Of a stretch of 64,000 nt of DNA, positions 41,326 through 50,725 are shown piece by piece. The notes beneath the pieces were generated by a model. The model made no database searches and was not told the origin of the DNA. It saw only the letters and a list, made by a program, of their open reading frames with translations. This DNA comes from JACRBR01 sp964371355 (lineage in GTDB: Bacteria; Chloroflexota; Dehalococcoidia; DSTF01; JACRBR01), in contig CAYJMG010000001.1 of the NCBI GenBank assembly GCA_964371355.1, positions 289,244 to 353,243 on the forward strand, in the 5' to 3' direction. Made by a program: the position numbers and the translations under genes. How positions within the stretch are numbered: the stretch's first letter is position 1; each line of letters opens with the position of its first letter.

Positions 41326-42507
41326 ATGGACTCCTTCGACCATATAGCTGAACCCGGCATCGTCGCCGCGGCGGACGAGGCGGCGCGCCGGATCGCGGCC
41401 CGCGTCGAGCATGGTGGCGCCGAAGAATCGGTGCTGCCGGCGTGCATCGAGGACCTGCGCGAGACCGGCTACCTGCGTATCGTCGTGCCGGGGCGCCTCG
41501 GCGGGCTCGGCGGCACGATCGTCGACGTCTGTATCGCCCAGGAGAAGGTGTCGCGCGCGTTCGGGTCGGCCGGGCTCGCGGCGAACATGCACCTGCAGTA
41601 CCTGGGGTCGTCGCTGGTGTCGGCCATGTGGCCGCCGGAGCGCCTCGATGCGTTCATGCGCGGCGTCGTCCGGCACGGCTGGATCATCAACAACTGCCAG
41701 GCGGAGACGGAGCTGGGGTCGCCCGCGCGCGGGGGGCTGCACCACACGACGGCGACGCGCGCGGACGGCAGTTGGAGGATCGACGGGCGGAAGTCGTGGT
41801 CGACGGCGGCGCCCTACCTCACGCACTTCGCCGTGGGCGCGACCGTACGCGCGGACGGCGTGGCGGAGCACCTGGGGCAGTTCCTGGTGCGGCGTGACGC
41901 GCCCGGCGTACACATTGACCCCACGTGGGATGCGCTCTCGATGCGTGAGTCGGCAAGCCACGACATCGTGTTCGACGGCGTTGTTGTCCCGGAAGAAGAC
42001 GTGATCCGCGTGTCACCGTCGGGCGACCGTTACACGCCACCGCTGGAGACAGCACCATGGCACGGGCTGCCCTTCGCGGCCACGTACATCGGGATCGCGA
42101 TCGCGGCGCGCGACTTTGCGGTGCGCTTCGCGGCGACGCGCGTGCCGTCAAACCTGGGCCATCCGATCGGCGAGCTGCCCGCCGTGCGTGCGAAGCTGGG
42201 CGAGATTGAGGCGCTGCTGTTCGCCTCGCGCCGCATGATCTTCGATACGGCGCGCGACTGGGTCGAAGGCAAGGCGCCGCGGGATCAGGTCGCGGCGCAG
42301 GTGCCGCTGGTGAAGTACTGGGCGACGAACAACGCCGTGCGGGTCACCGACCTGGCGCTGCGCGTGACCGGTGGCTTCGGGCTCATGGAGTCGAATCCGG
42401 TCGAACGCTGCTTCCGCGACGTGCGCGCCGGCCTCATCCACCCGCCCCTGGACGACGTCGCTCTCGCGAACGCCGCCACCCGCGCAATGCGGGAGTTCGG
42501 CACATAG
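41326..42507 (+). CDS. Acyl-CoA dehydrogenase family protein
   Basis: 393 residues of normal ACAD length. LRIVVPGRLGGLGGTIVDVCIAQEKVSRAFGSAGLAANMHLQY (N-terminal domain), NCQAETELGSPARGGLHHTTATR (flavin loop), DGRKSWSTAAPYLTHFAVGAT and a C-terminal helical domain with LRVTGGFGLMESNPVERCFRDVRAGLIHPPLDDV. It should be an FAD-dependent acyl-CoA oxidoreductase; chain length not determinable. Last of the acyl-CoA set. The longer ACAD at 24168 is not a close copy. Confidence 0.92.
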   Translation: MDSFDHIAEPGIVAAADEAARRIAARVEHGGAEESVLPACIEDLRETGYLRIVVPGRLGGLGGTIVDVCIAQEKVSRAFGSAGLAANMHLQYLGSSLVSAMWPPERLDAFMRGVVRHGWIINNCQAETELGSPARGGLHHTTATRADGSWRIDGRKSWSTAAPYLTHFAVGATVRADGVAEHLGQFLVRRDAPGVHIDPTWDALSMRESASHDIVFDGVVVPEEDVIRVSPSGDRYTPPLETAPWHGLPFAATYIGIAIAARDFAVRFAATRVPSNLGHPIGELPAVRAKLGEIEALLFASRRMIFDTARDWVEGKAPRDQVAAQVPLVKYWATNNAVRVTDLALRVTGGFGLMESNPVERCFRDVRAGLIHPPLDDVALANAATRAMREFGT

Positions 42508-42525
42508 CGCGTCAGTGTCTCAGAC

Positions 42526-42585
42526 TGTCCCCTGTCCCCTATCCCCTGTCCCCTGTCCCCTGTCCCCTATCCCTGGTCCCCTGCC
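42526..42585. repeat. TGTCCCC tandem microsatellite
   Basis: About eight imperfect copies of CTGTCCC(C/T) just past the acyl-CoA dehydrogenase stop and before the epimerase stop, in the convergent gap. Confidence 0.85.
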
Positions 42586-42587
42586 AA

Positions 42588-43610
42588 CTAGAACACGCGC
42601 TCGTAGTGCCGCTGCAGCTCGTGAACCTCTGTGAGGATCTGCATCCAGCGGAGGTTGTAGTGCCTCGGGTGCGTCAGCTCCTGCGGGTCGACCTCGCCGA
42701 TGTGATCGAGGACGCTCGCGACGCTGTCGACGGGCGTGCGCTGCGGTGTGAAGCCCGTCGCCTCCGTCATGCGGTCGTTCGAGGCGCGGTAGTCGCGGAT
42801 GCGGCCGGTCGCCGGGGCGGTTGAGAGCTGGATGTCGCCGACCAGCGGCTTCACGGCGTCGGCGATGATCTCGGCGAGCTGCTTCACCTGGTAGTTGTCT
42901 TGCACGACGTTCAGCACACGACCGGCGACCTTTGCGGCCGGCGCGTCGAGGCAAACGATGTGTGCCATCGCGACGTCTTGCACGTCGACGAGCGGGCGGT
43001 ACATGAACCCACCCTCGTGGAGGAACAGGTGGCGCTTCAGCAATGCGTCCTTCAGGAACGTGTTCACCACAAGGTCGTACCGCATGCGCCGGCTGTACCC
43101 GCCGACCGTGCCCTGCCGCAGCAGCACGACTTCGATCCTGTCCTGCACGTCGAGCAGCGCGCGCTCGGCGGCGAACTTCGACTCCGAGTACGGGCCCAGC
43201 GGTTGGACGGCGGCGTCCTCATCGAGGATCTGCTCGGAGCCCGCGCCGTCGTAGATACTGCCGCTGGAGCCGAAGGTGATGCGGCGGACGCCCATGCGAA
43301 TCGCGGCGTCGGCCAGCTCCTTCGTGGCGACCATGTTCATCTGCCAGTTGGCGCTGGGATCGAGGTCGGCCGTGGGGTCGTTCGACAGTCCCGCCAAATG
43401 ACAAACAGTGTCTACGCCCTCGAGGTCGCCGTCCCGCAGTTCCCGCACGTCGCGCGACAGCAGCTCGACGCCCGGTAGCTCGTCGAGTCCAAGTTTGCCC
43501 CAGAAGAACCGGTCGATGACGCGGACGCGCTCGCCTCGGGCGACGAGCTGCTCCACCAGGTTCACGCCGATGTATCCGGCGCCACCGGTCACCGCAATCA
43601 GTCTGCTCAT
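42588..43610 (-). CDS. NAD-dependent nucleotide-sugar epimerase/dehydratase
   Basis: 340 residues, extended short-chain dehydrogenase. N-terminal GGAGYIGVNLVEQL binds NAD; FGSSGSIYDGAG gives the catalytic serine and GPYSESKFAAERALL the YxxxK pair. The VVQDNYQVKQLAEIIADAVKPLVGDI block fits sugar-nucleotide binding. It probably acts on a nucleotide sugar for the exopolysaccharide cluster that follows. Last gene on this strand and separated by 145 bp from the methyltransferase. Confidence 0.9.
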   Translation of the reverse strand: MSRLIAVTGGAGYIGVNLVEQLVARGERVRVIDRFFWGKLGLDELPGVELLSRDVRELRDGDLEGVDTVCHLAGLSNDPTADLDPSANWQMNMVATKELADAAIRMGVRRITFGSSGSIYDGAGSEQILDEDAAVQPLGPYSESKFAAERALLDVQDRIEVVLLRQGTVGGYSRRMRYDLVVNTFLKDALLKRHLFLHEGGFMYRPLVDVQDVAMAHIVCLDAPAAKVAGRVLNVVQDNYQVKQLAEIIADAVKPLVGDIQLSTAPATGRIRDYRASNDRMTEATGFTPQRTPVDSVASVLDHIGEVDPQELTHPRHYNLRWMQILTEVHELQRHYERVF

Positions 43611-43755
43611 TCAGTCCATCCTCTCGGTTCCAAGCGCCTTGCGGCGGCCATATGCGGAGCGGGGCGCTGCTGCGTCCCTCGTGTATCCAAACGCGTCGTC
43701 CGGCGGGGTATATCGGACGCTGATCGTACCGCAGGCGTGTTACACCCGCGCTACC

Positions 43756-44469
43756 CTACTTGACAGCCAGCACCAGGTAGTGGCTGGCCAGGTTCCGGTG
43801 GCCGCCGCGCATGGCCCAGTTCTCGTACAGCACATAGGCGCGGGCCAGCGGGCCGAAGAACTTGAAGTAGTCCGCACCCAGGTAGAGCGGGCGTATCTCG
43901 CGCGAGGACCAGGGCTGCAGGATCCTCCCGAGCGCGCTGTTCGAGCATTTGTGATACGGCGCGGGGAACACCGATTCCTTCGACCGGCCGGTGGCCTTCT
44001 GGAGGAGCCAGACCGAGAGCCGCTGGGGGATCACCTGGTTGATCATGCCGAATACCGACCACGTCGCCGACATCTGCACGATCGCGCGGCCGCCCGGCTT
44101 CAGGTACGCGCGCATGTTCTCGAACGCCACGTCCAGCGGCTTCACGTGCTCGAACACCTGGAAGCTGACGATGAGGTCGAAGCTGCCCTCGAGTTCCGGT
44201 GCCCGGTGCGTGGCATCGGCCTGGTACATCTCGTCGTACGAGCCGGCGGGCGCGGCCTGAAGCTCCGCGAGCGATATATCCAGGCCGGCGTAGGTGGTCC
44301 CGAGCGGGCGGTCCTTCGGCCACAGCGCGGGCCCGCGGCCGGAACCGAGGTCGAGAATACGCATGCCGGGGCGGAGGGCGGCCAGCATCTCCTGGTCGAA
44401 CTGCTCGCCAAGGTGCCACACGGGCCGGTGGTAGCGGGCGGGGAGATACCCGGGCATCGCCATCGTCAT
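43756..44469 (-). CDS. SAM-dependent methyltransferase
   Basis: 237 residues. Class I Rossmann fold: MRILDLGSGRGPALWP (motif I), TYAGLDISLAEL (motif II), DATHRAPELEGSFDLIVSFQVFEHVKPLDVAFENMRAYLKPGGRAIVQM. Substrate unknown; in context it may methylate a sugar. Ends 145 bp before the epimerase start and begins 10 bp past the stop of the preceding transferase gene, so it is part of the same operon. Confidence 0.9.
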   Translation of the reverse strand: MTMAMPGYLPARYHRPVWHLGEQFDQEMLAALRPGMRILDLGSGRGPALWPKDRPLGTTYAGLDISLAELQAAPAGSYDEMYQADATHRAPELEGSFDLIVSFQVFEHVKPLDVAFENMRAYLKPGGRAIVQMSATWSVFGMINQVIPQRLSVWLLQKATGRSKESVFPAPYHKCSNSALGRILQPWSSREIRPLYLGADYFKFFGPLARAYVLYENWAMRGGHRNLASHYLVLAVK

Positions 44470-44479
44470 GAGGTGACCG

Positions 44480-45598
44480 TCATCGTGCCACCTCGGCGGT
44501 CTTCTTGTTCGAACCGGCGACCATGTCGCGGAACAGCGCCTCGTACTGGTCGGTGACGCCCTCCCAGCTATAGCGGGCCGCGCGGTTCATGGCGCGATCA
44601 CGGTACGGCAGACGGCTTTCCGGATCATCGGCCAGCGCCTGCAGCTTTGCCCGCAGGTCGGGCACACTGTCATAGAGCATGCCACCATCACCGAGCACCT
44701 CGCGGTTCTCGGGCGTGCCATAGGCGAGCACGCAGTTGCCGTAGCCCATCGCCTCGATGAGCGCCGGATGCGTGCCCCCGACCTCGGTCGCCTGGACGTA
44801 GCAGAACGCGGTCTGCTGGAGCGCGCGGTAGCCGTCGCCGTACACGAAGCCGAGGAACTTGATGCGTGGATCCTTCGTGGACCTCAGCTTTTCGATGTAG
44901 GCATCGGCGTAGGGCGCTCCCCCGACGATGGCGAGCTGCAGGTCGGCGCGCACGCCTTCGAAGGCCTCGATAACCTTGTGCGCGTTGTTCTCCGGCTCCA
45001 GTCGCGCGACGTACAGCACGTAGCGCTCCGGCTCCAGCCCCAACGCTCGCACCGCCTCCGACTGCGGCTCGCGCCCCACTGGCGTGCCGTACGGGATCAT
45101 CACGGAGTCTCTGCGGTATTGCTCGAGGTAGTAGTCGCGGATGACGGCGGCGTCGCTGACCATCACGTTGGGCACGACGGTCGAGAGGCGCTCACACAGA
45201 CGATAGTAGGCGCGCCCGGCGGCGTTCCACTTCTTGCGCTGCCGCTCGATGCCGTCGACGTTGATGGTGACCTTCGTGCCGAACACGCGCGGGATCCACG
45301 CGAATGGAGCGTTGGCGCCGTTGCACACCAGGACCACGTCGTAGCGCTCTTTGATGCCGTGGAGCACGGAGAGGCCGGTGTGGGCCACGGTGTCGAAGTA
45401 CTTGTGGCGGATCGTCGGCAGGACGACGAGCCGTACGCCGCGGTAGTGCGTCTGCGGGTGCTCGACGTGGTGGGAGCGGCCGTACACCGTGACGTCGTGG
45501 CCGCGGGCGGCGAGACGCCACGACAGCTCCTCGGCGAATGTCTCGAAGCCACCGTAGTTGGCGGGAATGCCGCGCGTCCCCATGATCGCGATCTTCAT
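44480..45598 (-). CDS. DUF1972/GT4 glycosyltransferase
   Basis: 372 residues. Opens MKIAIMGTRGIPANYGGFETFAEELSWRLAARGHDVTVYGR, the DUF1972 N-terminal block, then a GT4 GT-B C-terminal half with VLYVARLEPENNAHKVIEAFEGV and the E-x7-E motif (TEVGGTHPALIEAMGYGN). Members add rhamnose or related sugars from nucleotide donors. The start overlaps the upstream stop by 4 bp (ATGA). Confidence 0.9.
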   Translation of the reverse strand: MKIAIMGTRGIPANYGGFETFAEELSWRLAARGHDVTVYGRSHHVEHPQTHYRGVRLVVLPTIRHKYFDTVAHTGLSVLHGIKERYDVVLVCNGANAPFAWIPRVFGTKVTINVDGIERQRKKWNAAGRAYYRLCERLSTVVPNVMVSDAAVIRDYYLEQYRRDSVMIPYGTPVGREPQSEAVRALGLEPERYVLYVARLEPENNAHKVIEAFEGVRADLQLAIVGGAPYADAYIEKLRSTKDPRIKFLGFVYGDGYRALQQTAFCYVQATEVGGTHPALIEAMGYGNCVLAYGTPENREVLGDGGMLYDSVPDLRAKLQALADDPESRLPYRDRAMNRAARYSWEGVTDQYEALFRDMVAGSNKKTAEVAR

Positions 45599-46848
45599 TC
45601 GTGGCCCTTCACCATCTGTGTCCGCGCCGCTGTGACGGGTAGCTGCGCCTCGGCCAGCACGCGCCTGTAGATCGCCGTCAGCCGTTCGAGATGCACGCTG
45701 GGCGCGAACTGCGCCGAGAACTCGCGGGCGCGCTCGCCCATCGCCGCCATCTCGGCGGCGTGGTCCCGTGCCCAGGCGAGTTTCGCGGCGAGGTCGGCAA
45801 CGTCGCCGGGCATATGCAGGAGGCCGGTCTCGCCGTCGCGCACAAGCTCGGAGTTGCCACCCAGCGCGCTGGCGATGACCGGCGTGGCCCCGGCGAAAGC
45901 CTCGAGGATGACCATCGGCTGGTTCTCATACCACTCCGACGGCACCAGGACGGCCAGCGCCTCGCGCATCATGGCCTGCGTGCGCTGCGGGTCGACGCGG
46001 CCGAGGAACTCGATATTGGGCTCGTGGCCGAAGTCGCGCCGCAGTTCGGCCAACTGCGGGCCGTCGCCGACCATCTTCACGTGGGCGCCCGACCGCTGGG
46101 CGGCGCCACAGAGCGTCCGGAGCCCCTTCTCCGGCACCACGCGCCCCACGAAGAGGAAGTGCGATCCGCGCGATGAGGCCGCCGCGCCGGACCCGGCGGT
46201 CGAGGGGTTGGGCAACACTTCGATACGGTGCCGGAACCCCATCTCGCGGAACTTGTCCGCCAGAAACCGGCTGGGCGCCAGAAAGAGCGAGACGCCGTCG
46301 TACGAGCGGCGCAGCCGGTGCTGCACGTACGACTCCGCCGTGAGCAGGGCCGAGCGGACGCGGCCCCGACAGCTCGTGGTGAATGCGCGGTAGAAACGGC
46401 CGCCGGAGCAGCTCTCGCAGATGCCCCCGCCGGCGAGCAGCGTGTATGCGGGGCACACGAGCTTGTAGTCGTGCAACGTCATGACGACGGGCACCCCTTG
46501 CTCCCGCAGCACGCGGATGATCGACGGGGTGAGCTGGTGGTTGATGCTGTGCAGGTGCGCGATGTCGGGGCGCGTGTCCTCGACGAGGCCGCGCATGTTC
46601 CGGGCGGCGACGGAGGAGTCGACGAAGCGAATGGCGGCGCGCAGAGAGCTTGGAGTCGGCCTCACGGACTGCAGGTCCACGTTCGGCGCGAAGTAGGCCG
46701 CGTAGCGGCTCGGCCGGTTGCGGGGATCACGCATCGCGAAGTCGATGACCTGGTGGCCGGCGCCCTGCAACAGGTCGCGCGTGGCGAACAACACCGTCTC
46801 CGGGCCGCCGTGATCGTAGAAGAACTTGTTGGCGAGCAGGACCTTCAT
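45595..46848 (-). CDS. GT4 glycosyltransferase
   Basis: 417 residues. GT-B fold: MKVLLANKFFYDHGGPETVLFATRDLLQ opening, MTLHDYKLVCPAYTLL, SHFLFVGRVVPEKGLRTL, and SEWYENQPMVILEAFAGATPVIAS (E-x7-E catalytic motif). Start at MKVLLANK because the earlier residues read the neighbouring frame, and the upstream gene ends at 46845 with a 4-bp overlap. Sugar donor unknown. Confidence 0.9.
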   Translation of the reverse strand: MKVLLANKFFYDHGGPETVLFATRDLLQGAGHQVIDFAMRDPRNRPSRYAAYFAPNVDLQSVRPTPSSLRAAIRFVDSSVAARNMRGLVEDTRPDIAHLHSINHQLTPSIIRVLREQGVPVVMTLHDYKLVCPAYTLLAGGGICESCSGGRFYRAFTTSCRGRVRSALLTAESYVQHRLRRSYDGVSLFLAPSRFLADKFREMGFRHRIEVLPNPSTAGSGAAASSRGSHFLFVGRVVPEKGLRTLCGAAQRSGAHVKMVGDGPQLAELRRDFGHEPNIEFLGRVDPQRTQAMMREALAVLVPSEWYENQPMVILEAFAGATPVIASALGGNSELVRDGETGLLHMPGDVADLAAKLAWARDHAAEMAAMGERAREFSAQFAPSVHLERLTAIYRRVLAEAQLPVTAARTQMVKGHE

Positions 46849-48281
46849 GCCGGGACAGCTCCCGCGACCGCGCGCTCGCCTGGCCGCTGCTCGCGCAGAG
46901 CACGGCGGTCGTCCTGTATGTGGGCGAAGCGATCGTAGGCGCCGCTCTCGACGACAATCACCGCAGCGAACGCCCAGAAGTACCACTCCAACACGGTGAT
47001 GACGAGCAGGTTGTCTCCGCCCGACATGACGATGCGCGAGAGGAACACCGTCATGAAGGCGAGCATCAGGTCGCGCTTGTACGGCGTCTTCGCATCACGA
47101 TAGCCGTGGCGCGTGATGAGGAAGAGGTCGCGATACAGGATGATGGTCAACGCCAGGCCGATGAACCCGGTTTCGGCCAGTAGCCGCAGGTATTCGTTGT
47201 GGGAGTACTCGCCCGCCGTGACATAGACGGCACGAAGGCCCGCACCCCCGGTCACCAGCTCGGGCGGCGAAGGGATGCGGACCGCGCGCTCCCACTGTTT
47301 GGTGCGCCAGAGCACAGAGGACTCACAGTAGGTCGCGCTCTCGCACGTGCCCGACGTTGCCTCGGCGACGCGGGCGCGAATGCTGGGGACGCCGACGTAC
47401 GCGGCGGCCATGAACAGCGGGATCAGGACGAGCGCCCACCGCATCCGGTACCACATGAGGACCATGACCATCACCACGACGCCGATCCAGGCGCCGCGCG
47501 TCTGCGTGGCGTAGATGCTGAAGAGCATGACAGGCACCATCGCGGCCAGCGCGAGGCGGGCGACCCGGGACTGCGCGTGCGCGAACAAGAGGAGAGCCAG
47601 GGGTAGGATCTGTACGAGGAAGAATGCGTAAGGCGAGGGATGGACGAAGGTCGCGAGGATCCGGTTGAAGCCGGGCGTCGAGTGATCGCCGCTGTCATTC
47701 GCGAACTGGTACAGGCCGAAGCACAGGGGGACGATGGTCGAGAGCACGATGATGCGGAGCAACCAGCGCCGTTCGCGCTCCCGGCGCATCAGGTCGACGA
47801 CCATGATGTAGATGAGCAGCGCGCTGAGGATGCGCAGCCAGTCCTCCACACCCTCCACGAAGCTCGGCGTGATCGCCAGCGTCAGGAACGTCATCGCGAC
47901 GAAAAGCGCGAATGGCGTGACGAGCGGGATGCGCCGGATGTTGATGCGGTTGATCGCGATGTGCGTCACACCCAGCGCGATGACGAGGAGCGACATGAGG
48001 GCGTTCGGGTTGATCCCGCCGCCAGCGCTCAGCACCGGCACCGTCGCGAACACGTCGACCGTCGCGCGGACCAGGAGGAGCGCCAGCAGCGCGACGCGCG
48101 TGTCGACAAGCATGATCAACACGAAGGCGCCGACAACGGCGGTCGAGAGGGCCGCCTGCATGGGAAGCGTGAAAATGAGCAGCCCGACGAGGCCGCCCAT
48201 CGCGAACGATAGCCACAGGTCCGTGTGACGGCGCAGGAGCGTGCCCGCAATGGGCGGGGCGGCGGCGCGCGCGACAGCCAT
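46845..48281 (-). CDS. O-antigen ligase/polymerase (Wzy or WaaL type)
   Basis: 478 residues, about eleven helices with a large periplasmic loop. The family block TQTRGAWIGVVVMVMVLMWYRMRWAL and, in the loop, GEYSHNEYLRLLAETGFIGLALTIILYRDLFLI (conserved H in SHNEYL) match the Wzy_C/O-antigen ligase family. It should polymerise or ligate lipid-linked repeat units. ATG at 48281 shares one base with the preceding stop (TGATG); the longer frame is a shadow of it. Confidence 0.87.
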   Translation of the reverse strand: MAVARAAAPPIAGTLLRRHTDLWLSFAMGGLVGLLIFTLPMQAALSTAVVGAFVLIMLVDTRVALLALLLVRATVDVFATVPVLSAGGGINPNALMSLLVIALGVTHIAINRINIRRIPLVTPFALFVAMTFLTLAITPSFVEGVEDWLRILSALLIYIMVVDLMRRERERRWLLRIIVLSTIVPLCFGLYQFANDSGDHSTPGFNRILATFVHPSPYAFFLVQILPLALLLFAHAQSRVARLALAAMVPVMLFSIYATQTRGAWIGVVVMVMVLMWYRMRWALVLIPLFMAAAYVGVPSIRARVAEATSGTCESATYCESSVLWRTKQWERAVRIPSPPELVTGGAGLRAVYVTAGEYSHNEYLRLLAETGFIGLALTIILYRDLFLITRHGYRDAKTPYKRDLMLAFMTVFLSRIVMSGGDNLLVITVLEWYFWAFAAVIVVESGAYDRFAHIQDDRRALREQRPGERAVAGAVPA

Positions 48282-49513
48282 CAGCCACCCGCCATCGCCG
48301 ACGCCGAGGCGCCCGCGCGCGATGCCCGCTGCCCGCGCTCGCGAAGCATCGGCTCGAGGATCGCGGAAACCTGCTCGACGCGGTCGTCCCACGACTCGTG
48401 GGTGGCGGCCCGCTGGCGCGCGGCCGCCTTCTCCGGCGAGTCCGCCGCGATCGCCTCGTCCACCTTCGCGAGAAAGTCCTCGGGCGAGCGGCCGATAGCC
48501 ATCTCCGCGCCTTCGTACGGCAGCATCTCCTCCATGGCGCTGGCGACGATCGGCTTGCCGGCCGCCATGTACTCGTACAGCTTCAGCGGGAAGATGTGAT
48601 GCGTGTAGTCGTTGAGCACGTAGGGGATGAGACCGACGTCCATGCCCTTCACGAACGACGGCACGTCCTCCAGCCGCTGACGGCCGAAGAAGTGCACGTT
48701 GGACAGCGAGCGCAGGCGCGTCATGTCTTGCGTGTCGCCCTTCATCGGACCTACGAGGGCGAACGACCACTCCGGCCGCCGCTCTGCCATGTACGCGATC
48801 AGGTCGACGTCCAGCCGGAAGTCGATGACGCCGACGTACCCGACTACCTTACCCGCCAGCGCCGCCATCCCCTCCGGCACACGCACCGCGTCCGACGATG
48901 CGGCAAGGAACGACGCGACATCCGCACCCTCCGGCACGAAGTGGATGTTCGAGTTGAACTGCCGGCGCGACTCGACGAGCTTTCGTCCGGTGCAGATCAC
49001 GGCGTCAGACTCGCGGCAGCACAGCTCCTCGAGCCGCATCTGGTTCGACGAGCTGTGCCACCAGTATGGGATCGCCGAGAAGTCGTCCACACAGTGAAAG
49101 ACCGAAAGCGCCGGCTTCAGCCCACGGCCCAGGCCCGGGAGCCCCGGCTCGAAGTTCCAGTAGATCACGTCGCGGAACCCAAGCCTGCGCGCGCAACCGG
49201 CCAGCCAGCGGCGGATGATCGCCGCGTTGATCGCGTTCACGAAACGGTTCGTCCGGAAGGGCAGGATGGGCGGCGGCGCGCCCGCCCAGACGTTGTCGGC
49301 GACCTGCCGCGGCCCGCGCAGCCAGCGCCTGAACTGCCGCCAGACGGCCGAGCGCTTGCGCACGCCGGTCACCAATGACAGCGGTGAGATGGGCTGGTCC
49401 ATGAAGAACACGCGGTTCTTCTTCGCCAGGCGGCTCATCTGCTGCTGCGACGTCCCCCAGTGGTCGTCCCAGGTCACGAACGAGACGCAGACGATATCAC
49501 GGCCTTCGAGCAT
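48281..49513 (-). CDS. GT4-like glycosyltransferase
   Basis: 410 residues: VCVSFVTWDDHWGTSQQQMSRLAKK N-terminal domain, then GKVVGYVGVIDFRLDVDLIAYMAERRPEWSFALVGP and IPYVLNDYTHHIFPLKLYEYMAAGKPIVASAM (E motif of GT4). Resembles TuaH-type teichuronic acid transferases. Donor unknown. Ends overlapping the polymerase gene start. Confidence 0.87.
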   Translation of the reverse strand: MLEGRDIVCVSFVTWDDHWGTSQQQMSRLAKKNRVFFMDQPISPLSLVTGVRKRSAVWRQFRRWLRGPRQVADNVWAGAPPPILPFRTNRFVNAINAAIIRRWLAGCARRLGFRDVIYWNFEPGLPGLGRGLKPALSVFHCVDDFSAIPYWWHSSSNQMRLEELCCRESDAVICTGRKLVESRRQFNSNIHFVPEGADVASFLAASSDAVRVPEGMAALAGKVVGYVGVIDFRLDVDLIAYMAERRPEWSFALVGPMKGDTQDMTRLRSLSNVHFFGRQRLEDVPSFVKGMDVGLIPYVLNDYTHHIFPLKLYEYMAAGKPIVASAMEEMLPYEGAEMAIGRSPEDFLAKVDEAIAADSPEKAAARQRAATHESWDDRVEQVSAILEPMLRERGQRASRAGASASAMAGG

Positions 49514-49540
49514 TGCGGGGCGACCTCGAGTTTCCTTGCG

Positions 49541-50719
49541 CTACGCCTTGGCGGCCACGCCCGCCACGGCCCCCTGGCCGTTCGACGACCGTGCGTACTT
49601 CGGGAGGGACCGCACGGCCTCGATGACCTGCTCGATCTCGCCTTCGGTAAGCGTCGGGAACATGGGCAGGCTGATGATCTGCTTCCAGAAGCTTTCGGTC
49701 ACGGGCAGCAGCTCCGTCCGATAGGGCTTGTACGCCTGGTGCAGGTGCGTGGGCACGAAGTGCACGTGGCAGCCGACACCCCGCGACTTCAAGTGCGCCA
49801 TCACGTCGTCCCGGTCACCGGCCGGCACCCGGATCACATACTTGTGCTGCGATGTGAAGGCGTAGTCCTTCGTCACCGGCGTCTTCACCCAGTCCAGGCC
49901 GGCGAAGGCGGCGTCGTACGTCGCGGCGATCTCGCGGCGGCGCTGGTTGTGCCGATCGAGCTTGCCGAGCTGCACGATGCCGATGGCGGCCGAGAGGTCG
50001 TTCATGTGGTGCCGGAAGCCGATCTCGACGGTCTCGTGATAGTAGTCCTGCTCGCCCGGGGCGGGCGGCGTCCCGGGCGGCCGCGCGTGGCCGAGCCAGC
50101 GCAGCCTGCGCATGCGGGCATCGAGTTCGGGATCGAGCACGGTGACCATCCCGCCGGTGCCAGTGGCCAGGTTCTTCACCGGGTCGAAGCTGAAGGTGTT
50201 GATGGGCCCGAAGGAGCCGATCATGCGGCCCTTGTACTTCGAGCCGCACGCGTGCGCGCTGTCCTGCACCACCGGCAGGTTGTGCCGGGCCGCCAACTCC
50301 ATGATGGGGTCCATGTCGACCGGGTGCCCCGCGTAGTGGACGACGCAGATCGCCTTCGTGCGCGGCGTGATGCAGCGCTCGATCTCGTCGAGGCGGATGT
50401 TGCCGGTATCGTCTTCGATGTCGGCGAAGACGGGCACGCCGCCCAGGCGGACGATCGCGTGGTTCGTGGCGACGTAGGTCAGGGAGGTCGTGATCACCTC
50501 GCCCCCGTCCAGGTCGAGCACGGCGAACGCGAGGTCCAGTGCCGAGGTGCCGGAGTTGCAGCCGACGGCGTAGGGCACGCCGATGTAGGCGGCGAACTTC
50601 TCCTCGAACTCCTTCGTCTTGGGGCCAAGGCCCAGGAAGCCTTGCATGATGGGCTCCCGCAGGGCCAACCACTCCTCTTCGCCGACGGCAGGCTTAAACA
50701 CCGGAATCATCAGGTTCAT
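49541..50719 (-). CDS. DegT/DnrJ/EryC1/StrS aminotransferase
   Basis: 392 residues, PLP-dependent. CNSGTSALDLAFAVLDLDGGEVITTSLTYVATNHAIV, DSAHACGSKYKGRMIGSFGPINTFSFDPVKNLATGTGGMV (Lys that binds PLP in DPVKNL). It should transfer an amino group to a nucleotide sugar (or act as a dehydratase). Located between glycosyltransferases. Start MNLMIPVFKPAVGEEEWLAL; a strong typical N-terminus. 6 bp from the preceding stop. Confidence 0.95.
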   Translation of the reverse strand: MNLMIPVFKPAVGEEEWLALREPIMQGFLGLGPKTKEFEEKFAAYIGVPYAVGCNSGTSALDLAFAVLDLDGGEVITTSLTYVATNHAIVRLGGVPVFADIEDDTGNIRLDEIERCITPRTKAICVVHYAGHPVDMDPIMELAARHNLPVVQDSAHACGSKYKGRMIGSFGPINTFSFDPVKNLATGTGGMVTVLDPELDARMRRLRWLGHARPPGTPPAPGEQDYYHETVEIGFRHHMNDLSAAIGIVQLGKLDRHNQRRREIAATYDAAFAGLDWVKTPVTKDYAFTSQHKYVIRVPAGDRDDVMAHLKSRGVGCHVHFVPTHLHQAYKPYRTELLPVTESFWKQIISLPMFPTLTEGEIEQVIEAVRSLPKYARSSNGQGAVAGVAAKA

Positions 50720-50725
50720 CCTCCT